Source: Gracilaria gracilis
Lineage: Eukaryota; Rhodophyta; Florideophyceae; Gracilariales; Gracilariaceae
DNA: 64,000 bases
NCBI GenBank assembly: GCA_030374805.1
Contig: JARGSG010000200.1
Span: 806,001 to 870,000 of the forward strand
Direction of reading: 5' to 3'
In this document: piece after piece, positions 56,438 through 64,000 of the stretch
How positions within the stretch are numbered: the stretch's first letter is position 1
Layout: every line of letters starts with the position of its first letter
The notes under the pieces: model-generated
What the model saw: the letters and a program-made list of their open reading frames with translations, nothing else
What the model was told of the DNA's origin: nothing
Database searches by the model: none
Translations under genes and position numbers: made by a program

Positions 56438-57612
56438 TTATTTTAATAAATAACTTATCTCAGATCCGCTATCAAACAGAGCCATGCATTTTCTTCCATT
56501 CACTTTTATCGAAGCGATTACTAGTCCCACAGAAGGGGTTTCAAATGATGACGGTAAATGAGACGTAAGTAGTCTATGTTTTCCGTTTCTCGGTGGGGTT
56601 CGGTGGTGTCCTGGGTTATCTGCAGATTCGGCGGTTTTGTTAGGGACTGGTGCTTCCAATGGATATTTTTCGATGGAATTAAATGGGTTACAATGGGGTT
56701 TAACTAGAACTGACGTAGGCACGGAGGTTGATCCGAGTGTCAGTTCCTCTGAGAGTTTTTTGGGCAGCACTGGTCGCGTGCAAAGTGCCCAGGCTGTCGG
56801 CAACGGAAACAAAGTCCTAGTTTCCGGCAATTTTCGCGTTCTTTCTCAGTTAAATACTTTAACTTCATATTTCCAATATCCATTGGTACCTGTCCTCGAG
56901 ATGATCCAGAGCCGCCTGCCTGCCTGCCAAATCGTGCTTGTCCACCTCTTCGAAAAGCTGATTCCACGCGTCTGGCGTCTTTCATTGCTTCGGTAAGATA
57001 CTTGTATTCGTTCGTGCACAGTTCTTTCCAAATGTAACTTTTCATGCCTCTAGTGTATCTATCAAGTTGTTTATCCATACCTAAATTTGGAATTTCCAGT
57101 ACAATTTTCAAGAAGTCCTCATTGTATTGCTGAAAATCCTTATACTGCTTACATTTTCTCAGTTTATCTCGTGCGTGTTTCTCCTTATTGACAATGGTGA
57201 ACCTCTTTTTCAAATGTTCAAGAAGATCCTCAAGAGTATTAAACTCTACTCGATTTCGTTTTTGGGCGAGGTACCACTCATGTGCTGAACCACTGATGTA
57301 ACTGAGAGCGATAGTAAAGGCTTTCTCGTCGGGTATTCCATCCAGATGGTTCCTGATATGAGTGATCCAACTCTCAATATTTTGATTTCCAGTGTATGTA
57401 AGAGGCTTATTGATCTTTGGACTTGAAGAGGAACCATCTTTGTTAGCGAGAATAGTCAACGAAGTTTCCAATGCTGGAATCTTTGTTTGGGCTTCTTGTC
57501 GCAATATTTCCATTCGGGACCTGGTTTCATCTAACGCGCGAACCATATTCTGTAACATCTGAGTAGCGCGTACCTGTGGATGGGTACCTGGATTGCCTTG
57601 TGGGGTCGTCAT
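56438..57612 (-). other. gag: Ty3-B gag and protease
   Basis: Gag core (retrotrans_gag-like: WITHIRNHLDGIPDE...LEDLLEHLKKRF) followed by a CCHC-type knuckle (C-F-R-C-R-Q-P-G-H-F) near 56790, and a protease motif ALFDSGSEISYL near 56450. The ATG at 57612 begins MTTPQGNPGT. Confidence 0.85.
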
Positions 57613-57724
57613 GGTAGTGCTTGGATGAATTACAAAACCTTCGAAACTGGTTCAAAATCGCAGGTTCTGGGATATGGCATTAAAAAATTGCAGTCTTTTA
57701 GTTCCAGACGGAGAGTTGCCGCGC

Positions 57725-57800
57725 GTGTGGCCTAGTGTTTATGCGGCGCGTTGCGCACCCAAGAGGTCTCGAATTCGATTCCGTTCGCTGTAAGAACCCA
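57725..57800 (+). tRNA. tRNA-like relic within Ty3-B
   Basis: Forward strand: TGGCCTAGTGTTTATGCGG fits an A box and TCGAATTCGATTCC a B box about 35 bp later. Stems pair poorly. Lies opposite to Ty3-B, between its zinc-finger region and gag. Probably a tRNA-derived SINE head or a relic. Confidence 0.35.
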
Positions 57801-58106
57801 ATCGCTAATCAGAGTGGCTAAATTAAGGTTTCTTAAGTTCAATTACAATGCGTCAAGCGTTTGGGAAGATGGTAAGCCCTGTACGGCTACTTCTCTCTTG
57901 GCGATGCAAAGTAATTAGAACGTAGCGGAAACTGGGACACAGCCACAAACGGCAGCTCAAAGGGCAGAACGACCGATTCTTGGAAACTTCTGTCAACTTG
58001 CTACCTTTATCGTATTCTTTACTTAATAGTAGCGCTGTTGACGTCGTTTCTCTTTGTTGACAGCTGCCTCATGCTTGCGTCCACCACGGTAATTCTCGTA
58101 GTGCTT

Positions 58107-58664
58107 TCAGTTGTTGAAGGAGGGTATGCCACAATCGTAACTTCCTGGTGGGGAACGTTTGTTCGGGACCTTGTTGCGGTGTCGGCTACCAGACAAATGT
58201 TCGCGGAGTTGCGCACGGCTGTTGAAACGGAGATCACAATCGTCGTAACTAGGGGTTCTGAAGCGGCTTTTGAGGGTACGTTTATGCTGTCGCTTGATGC
58301 GATCAGTCGGCACGCGTGAAATGGGTATGTTCGCGGCGTCGGTGATGGGTAGTACACGACGCCGACCAACTTCAGTAGCCTCGCGAACCTCGACAGGTGA
58401 TCTGATTCCGCTGAGAAGCGGATTGTCAACAGCAGCGGGTTGTTCATACAAGGGCGACGGCCGTGGCAAGTGAGTGGAGACCAGGAGAGACCGGGGTCCC
58501 AAGGTGGACAATTGTTTGACCAGATGGTTATGAGCGGTGTTGATTTGGGATGGGGGCGACGGCGGTGGCAAAGACGGTGATTCAGAGGAAAGATCCGTGT
58601 TCGTATAGAACGATGGCGATGACGGAGGTACCTGGAAACGGGGTATTGGGCTCACTGGAAACAC
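58107..58664 (-). other. Ty3-B leader: proline-rich zinc-finger accessory region
   Basis: Ser/Pro-rich start (SSPSFYTNTDLSSESPSLPP), a basic stretch and a zinc-finger-like end (DDCDLRFNSRAQLREHLSGSRH). It shares with Copia-A 27906-28632 the order Pro-rich, a P-S-P-x-Y-x-x-P-A-A stretch, basic, then an L-x-x-H-x5-H finger. Position ahead of gag is the same in both elements though they belong to different superfamilies. Confidence 0.55.
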
Positions 58665-58780
58665 CCCAGTAGGGGTCAGAAATCAACAGTCAGTAATGAG
58701 CTGGATGTCTGTGGCTCATCCAAACCTAGGAAGTTTTGTATAGCAAAATACACTAAGGCTGGATGGTCACGCAAACGCAC

Positions 58781-58801
58781 TACTTACTTGCGATGCTACC
58801 A
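58781..58801 (-). other. Ty3-B primer binding site
   Basis: TGGTAGCATCGCAAG one base inside the 5' LTR, similar to the complement of the 3' end of initiator tRNA-Met (TGGTAGC...), the common Ty3/copia primer. Confidence 0.6.
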
Positions 58802-58802
58802 A

Positions 58803-59316
58803 TGATAGAACACTGGTTCGATGGTTGAAAACACAAACGATCGTGACCAGCCAAAGAGAAGTCGATGGGTCGACCAGAGTCTATATAGAGAATCAGACTT
58901 TCGAAACAAAGTCTATTAGCGACGGTATTCTAAATAACTAATCACATTTGGCCATATGCGAACAATGTGTCTAGCATATAAACTATTGTTGAAGCTGACG
59001 TGGAATGGAGGCTTCCGGAAACTTCTAGAAGGTTCAGATGTGTACAACGATGTAATGCTAACAGGTTCTCCAAATATGTTGACAGCGTCTATGTGACGTC
59101 ATCAACGCCAACATTGATGGTATTGACGAGATATATATCTTCTTTGAAGCCTTTAAATGTCATAAGGTGTCACAAATGAGCTTGAAGGTCAAATGGGTAT
59201 TAAATCGGGGCGCAAGGCCGCGATGAGTCCATTAAACGCATTAAATATGAATTTCTAAAAGCTATAAAAAGCATAAAACAATGAAAGAAGAAATAGAAAT
59301 CGATGAAATCCTAACA
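58803..59316 (-). repeat. Ty3-B 5' LTR
   Basis: 514 bp, same length as the partner at 52077-52590; about 42 differences counted by hand. Forward-strand ends TGATA...TAACA. Confidence 0.9.
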
Positions 59317-60130
59317 CAAATTCTCTTGAATGCGTTAGCATAACATTCCTCCACGAAGGTCTGAGCAATGTAGGCAGAGCACTTGAACCCCATGGGGAGC
59401 GTCCACTAAGAAGGTCGAAATTGTTATCTTTGTTGAGGTCTGTATCTTACTTGTGCTTCGAGAGATCGCTGCAAATCCGGTGGGGGGTCTCCAAATACGA
59501 TCTTACAGAGTAGGAATAATGCTGCTAAAGCGTCAGGTAGACGGATGTAATGAAAAATAGTTGCCACGTGAAGGTAGAAGCCTGAAAGTCGAACTGTAGT
59601 AGAAGGCATGTGAAGTTTGGAGAAGTGCCATGTGTTTGGAAGACATACATGGGGAGGTTCTGGCATGCCTAGATTCGGCAAACGCGGCCAACTAATTATC
59701 CTGTCTCTTGCTGGGTCCTTCAGGTGTGGTCATTTTCAAAGCGTTCGCCAGGTTGGAATACTCTGCACTCTCTTCATCAACCACTGACCACAACAGCATA
59801 CCGGCATTGTGCGGTCGAAGCAAAGTTTGAAGATACTGGTCTGGCGCTTGACTTTTCAAAAGACTGTGAATAGAAGCAGCTAGTTGATGAACTCCAGAAG
59901 CGCTATGAAGTTCGTAAACGAAGTTTGGCATCTTTGAAAGCCATGAGTTGGGGTTCCAGTTCACCGGCGAAGGGAGATCACTCCGATCAGCATGTAATAG
60001 TGTGAAATTGCCTCTTTCCTTAAGCACTCTGGCTCTGTGCAAGTGCTTGATGAACTGTGAGGGCATTCCCGGACATGTTTGCTTCTCGGGGAGACCATTG
60101 CACGCTGTTGACATGGCCAGAGACAACTAC
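59317..60130 (-). other. YR element: first part of reverse transcriptase
   Basis: Just upstream of the Ty3-B junction the reverse strand reads WTLPMGFKCSAYIAQTF, the L-P-M-G-F region of an RT. Preceding frames (59424-60126) hold its N-terminal part. The remainder lies beyond Ty3-B at 51340-52076. Confidence 0.6.
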
Positions 60131-60383
60131 TTCGCAGTGGTTGAGATTGTTTGGAAACTCTCTTCTCCAAGGTCTAAGCGTTTCTCCATATCACGCTTGA
60201 TGAGAGACTTGAGAGCCCGTAAAGAAGGATGTGGAGACACAACGGCGTGTTTCAAAGAACTGCGTTTACTAAGATAAAGAAATTCCAAGGAGTCGAATAT
60301 TCTTGACACCATGGTCTTCTAGCTTTCTCGGAAATCTGCTTCAGGTATTGCGGATAGAGGGAAGGTTAGAGCCCTCGGAGAAC

Positions 60384-61365
60384 TCACAACTGCATTTTTT
60401 TCGACGCATCTGAGCTCTGGTCGCCTCTTTCTCGTCCTGGCCTCTGCACCTGAGATTTGGAACCTCTTTCCAGGCTTCGAACGGCATTATTTGCTCGCGA
60501 CGCCGTTGAGATATGCCGATTTACCAATGTTCTCATCGCTGGGACACGAATTCCCACATCCGGATACACTTCTAAAGACGGGAGGACCTGCTGCCATTCT
60601 TCTTCTCTTGTCAGCGGACAAGGGCCTGATTTAGGTTTTCTACTTCCATAAGGGCCCTCAGTCGACGTAGTGCGATCTCGATCCAAGAAGCAGTAACGAG
60701 GGCTTGCTCGATGATCGAAAACTGGCAGATATGAAAGTGAAGACACCTCGCCAGGGTTAATGCCTCTACCTCTGACATGAAGGGACGGCCGTCTGCCTGT
60801 CTTGTCCATCTGATGTTCCGAACCACGAGTTCGATATTAATTACTTTCTCCAAAACGAATGCAGAATTGTGGATCCCATCAGCTCTGTAGCCTTCAAAAG
60901 AACTGTTGTGCTCCCTGTACATGCTTTTAACTGACTCGGGCGGATGGGCGCTGCTCCCCCAAGCCTTGTCAGAAAATCCTGATTCTCGTCTTCATCGTCA
61001 CCGGTTGGAATCCCGGCAACCTCCAAAACTCTCTGCTTCTTGTTTCGTCTTTCCGGTTCTGCCATGTAGGTGAATGGATTTGTCCTTTTGCTTCTTGGTG
61101 GCGGAATGTCTTCGATAGGAGTTGGAGAATGGCTTCTTTCCTCCATAATGGTCCTCCGCTGCAGTGCGGCACGGATGGACATGAGATTCCATCTCAGGAC
61201 CAAATGGACAACCGAAATCTTGTGAGAAAGATTGAAATCTCTCGGGAAGATCTTCGCGTCAGCTCGCAAGCATGCTTCAACCATTTTCACAAGATCTTGA
61301 AGCTGTGAGGTGGCCATTTTTTCTAGCTCCTCCGCTGATAATGAAAAAATCTTATGCATTTTCAA
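60384..61365 (-). other. YR element: gag-like region
   Basis: Begins MKMHKIFSLSAEELEKM near 61365, then helices (LQDLVKMVEACLRADAKIF; VVHLVLRWNLMSIRAALQRR) and a polar, basic part (RSKRTNPF...RRNKKQRVLE). No zinc knuckle seen. Its place between A1 and RT is that of gag in YR elements. The match is by position and general character only. Confidence 0.5.
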
Positions 61366-61632
61366 TTTGTTTTCGCCGCCGCCGGACGATTACGGGAGCT
61401 TTCCATGAGTTACATCTTCGCGCCAATTGAGAATTATAGCATGCAGCTTATAAACTGCTCGTGGGATGTTGGGGTGCTATTCTTTGACGTAATTTGACGC
61501 AGAATTGTAGAACGCTTTGATAGCGGTATGGTTAGCCTCACCGAGTCAAGGAATCGATATTTGTTTCAAGTTGGCGTACGACATAGGTATGTCATTGCCA
61601 GGAATTGGCTCAATCTGATCAGAATGCGACAT

Positions 61633-61991
61633 TGAAAGAAAATACGGCTGAGATTCTGCGTCCATGAATTAGGCGTGATGCCAAGAGGGATTACGATGCA
61701 GTAGCTGACGGTCTCGGAGTATATGAAAGGACGTTGCACTGTCCTGCTGTCACAACGGTAGGTTGCACTCTCAAAGAAAATTTGTAGGTGACCAACAGCC
61801 ACCCACCAAGTGCAGTAGAAAACGGTGACTACCCAGAAGAGAGTGAAACCAAGTAAACCATATCAGATACGACCACCAAATCATATATGTGACCTAAAGG
61901 GGAACCTCTCTGCATTACAATATGGAATGAAGAGAGTTTCATCACGTTCCTGAGCGTTCCAATAAAACATCACCTTTGGCTAGCCCATTAT
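61633..61991 (-). repeat. YR element repeat A1 (5' end)
   Basis: Direct repeat partner of A2 (44241-44601). Both end at CCCATTAT, where A2 joins B1 but A1 joins flanking DNA. Confidence 0.85.
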
Positions 61992-62225
61992 ACTATAAAT
62001 CCTATATGATCTATGAAAAAGTATAATATCGACGCTGTTTGTTACTGACTACATTAAAGGCTTCTCTTTGACCTGAACTACGCAACACAGTCATATACAG
62101 TCGGTCTTTTAGCATGTATCGCCATAACTGTGTAGATACTACTAGAATATGCAACGGTAACTGTAAACTGTGCAGTCACTGAGTTTTTGCGTAGTTGTCT
62201 AGTGTTGCCGTTGTAAACGCAAGTC

Positions 62226-62750
62226 AAAACCTGTTGATCTCGGGCCATCCCGGTCAAGTAAACGCTAACAAGCGAGTGTTCGCCTTTGACTCAAGAACCC
62301 CTGGTACTCGAGAAACTACTCGTGGAGAGCCCACTCCTTGCGTAGGACTAGTCACCCACCTTGTGGTGGTTCCATGACGTCCATCATCAGTGTTTCTTTT
62401 TAACCATGTGTGTCTTTGTGTTCTTTGCCCTTATCGTACATTTATCGCCCCGCCGCATACTATTATCGCATTTTTCGTCTTGTCTGATCTGGATCGTGGC
62501 CTTTCCGGTCGCGGTTCGTTTTCTCACTACCGTGTGCTCCCGTCCCACTTCTGTGACGTCATCACATACTTCGAGGCCATATACATCCAACTTCTTGGTT
62601 TCCAGGCCTGTTCGCTCGCCGAGACGGTGAATCCCGGTCTTACACTCGGGTAACGCACTCAACACATGTGGCTCTGTTGGCCATGCTACTCTCTATATAG
62701 GAAGGCCCCGAACACCTTCGTTCTTTTTCTAACTGCCAAGGTTTTGCCCC
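62226..62750 (+). repeat. Foldback element, left inverted repeat
   Basis: Pairs with 63421-63947 on the opposite strand. Confidence 0.8.
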
Positions 62751-63420
62751 GCAACCGGTTGATGATGGGGTTGGGGCTCGGTGTACGAGGTACCAGATCC
62801 TATACCAAACGTTCCCTCATGGGATTCATTTCATCTTGTATACGTATTTCCATTGCGGGGCCTCGTTTCCAGTCATACCTCGCGAGCAGTCCATATATTG
62901 TAGTCATCATCATTTTGCATGACGCTGACTGTGAGCATGTGAAGCTTTGGGGGGCCTGGCGGGTACTAGTTGAGCGCCTTCGTGCAGAGGTCTAATGAGG
63001 TTCCAAATCGGGGGTCGTACGTGTATTTATTATATGTGTCGACAAAGAACAATTCATCCTCGTCTTCATCAGCCAGAGTATCTTCGGGCTCCATCTGCTT
63101 CGCATTTCAGTCCACATCCATGTCCTTAGTCCTCACTTCCAATTTGCCTTCTTTTTTATACTTCTCATTTGCCTGTGGGATTGCATTAAAATCCAGGTTA
63201 CCTACCGGTTGTGTATTGCTGGCTGGCTGCCCCCCAGTAACTGCTTCATTGAGCATGGCATGTTTTAAAACAACCATTTTGTTTCTATCTGGAACGTATT
63301 CCCTGTAACAAATTGCGTGCTCACAATCAACCAGAATGTCTCTGATGACATGGTTCCTGTACTTTGCACTACGTTTATGGCGCTTCTTTCGGGTGTGGAC
63401 GTAGCACTGTGAATCTAATT

Positions 63421-63947
63421 GGGGTGCAAAACATTGACAAAGAGAAAAACATGAAGGTGTTCGGCGCCTTTCTATATAGAGAGTAGAGTGGCAAAAAGAG
63501 CCACATATGGTGAGTGCGCGAGCCGAGTGTAAGACCGGAAATCACTGTCTCGACGAGCGAACAGGCGTGGAAATCAAGAAGTTGGATCTATACGGCCTCG
63601 AAGTCGGTGATGACGTCACAGAAGTGAGACGGCGGCACACGGTGGTGAGAAAACGGACCGCGACTGGCAAGGCCACGATACAGGTCAGAGCAGGACAAAA
63701 AGGGCAACACTGATATACAGGGGAGCGATATCTGTATGATACGGGCAGAGAACACAAAGACACATGTGGTTAAAAAGAAACACCAATGGTGGACATGCTG
63801 GAAGTTCCACAAGGTGGGTGACTATTCCTACGAAAGGAGTCGGCTCTCCGGCATTGTTTTCCCGAGTACCAGGGATTCTTGAGTCAGAGGCGAACACTCA
63901 CTTGTTAACGTTTACTTGACTGGGATGGCCCGAGATCAACAAGTTTT
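63421..63947 (-). repeat. Foldback element, right inverted repeat
   Basis: Reverse complement of 62226-62750 with scattered differences. The frame 63507-63713 mirrors the reverse-strand frame 62387-62665 and is a result of the repeat, not a gene. Confidence 0.8.
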
Positions 63948-64000
63948 ATACTAGGACGTCGGCCGTCCGACTGTAAGTCCGTGCACTAAATAAAATAAAA

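Larger units (their letters stand above)
52077..59316 (-). mobile_element. Ty3-B: Ty3/gypsy chromovirus inside the YR element
   Basis: 7.24 kb on the reverse strand with 514-bp LTRs (52077-52590 and 58803-59316) that differ by about 8% in my hand count. Parts in transcription order: 5' LTR, primer site, proline-rich zinc-finger region, gag, protease, RT, RNase H, integrase, chromodomain, an extra frame of unknown function, purine tract, 3' LTR. Likely target duplication AAAAT/CAAAT with one change. Broken at several places. Older than both copia insertions, younger than its YR host. Confidence 0.9.
43960..61991 (-). mobile_element. Tyrosine-recombinase retrotransposon (PAT/Ngaro-like) with split direct repeats
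   Basis: Read on the reverse strand: A1 (61991-61633), a gag-like region, reverse transcriptase, RNase H, tyrosine recombinase, then B1 (44806-44599), A2 (44601-44241) and B2 (44167-43960). A1-ORFs-B1-A2-B2 is the split direct repeat layout of PAT and Ngaro-type YR elements, which integrate by a tyrosine recombinase and lack LTRs. About 12.2 kb of the span is later insertions (Ty3-B and Copia-B copy 2), leaving about 5.8 kb. Broken at several places apart from these insertions. Repeat pairs differ by more than 10% by eye, so it is the oldest layer of this block. Confidence 0.82.
62226..63947. mobile_element. Foldback-like element with about 525-bp terminal inverted repeats
   Basis: Left arm 62226-62750 and right arm 63421-63947 are inverted copies about 85% alike by eye, tips AAAAC(C/T)TGTTGATCTCGG. 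Each arm holds a TGACGTCA box and a CTCTATATA stretch. The 670-bp middle has no clear gene; a reverse-strand acidic piece (PEDTLADEDEDELFFVD near 63040-63095) with a nearby stop may be decayed coding sequence. No clear target duplication, so the superfamily is open (Mutator-like or foldback). Confidence 0.75.

Noticed and set aside
62970-63308. 112-codon forward frame in the middle of the foldback element
   Set aside because: Ser-rich shadow; the reverse strand looks more like decayed coding sequence, and neither is convincing.
1-64000. CRISPR arrays, rRNA genes, bacterial operons
   Set aside because: No regular repeat-spacer array, no rRNA stretch and no ribosome-binding-site pattern; the window is eukaryotic.

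Overview
The window is nuclear DNA of a eukaryote. It holds a host gene with a spliceosomal intron, TATA boxes, signal-peptide proteins, an NB-ARC-WD40 gene and several superfamilies of retrotransposon. Host genes are mostly intronless and sit in a short island between large nested blocks of transposons. That layout would suit a multicellular red alga of the Chondrus/Gracilariopsis kind, but this is a low-confidence guess: nothing in the sequence names the species.

Layout. 1-7453: right-hand part of a Ty3/gypsy element with a chromodomain (called Ty3-A here), ending in a 508-bp LTR. The element is densely sprinkled with a palindromic ACC-N5-GGT motif. 7454-26939: host DNA. It carries a two-exon gene of unknown function (7613-8190), a gene-poor stretch, a membrane-anchored Cys-containing protein (12458-13717), a short possible kinase-like fragment, a NADAR-domain gene, a secreted NTF2/SnoaL-like protein, a large secreted Cys-rich gene with one internal stop (reverse strand, 19836-21767), and a GC-rich island with a small secreted proline-rich protein behind a 25-base C run. 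26940-37680: one reverse-strand NB-ARC-WD40 (NLR-like) gene, split by a young Ty1/copia element (Copia-A, 27489-34261) flanked by the 5-bp target duplication CATGA.

38360-39618: decayed pogo/Tigger-type DNA transposase. 40740-41043: Tourist/Harbinger-like MITE with TTA duplication. 41050-43935: old truncated copy of a second copia family (Copia-B). 43960-61991: a tyrosine-recombinase retrotransposon (PAT/Ngaro-like) on the reverse strand with split direct repeats in the order A1-ORFs-B1-A2-B2. It was entered later by a Ty3/gypsy chromovirus (Ty3-B, 52077-59316, LTRs about 8% apart) and by a full-length Copia-B (45150-50150, LTRs about 1.5% apart). 62226-63947: a foldback-like element with about 525-bp terminal inverted repeats.

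The strongest candidate for something undescribed is the ACC-N5-GGT array of Ty3-A. I count about 49 exact copies in 7.45 kb where fewer than two are expected, often 50-55 bp apart in the 3' noncoding part. The motif runs through coding, noncoding and LTR sequence and stops at the element's edge. It resembles, in principle only, the short dense motifs that Arabidopsis VANDAL transposons use for sequence-specific anti-silencing.
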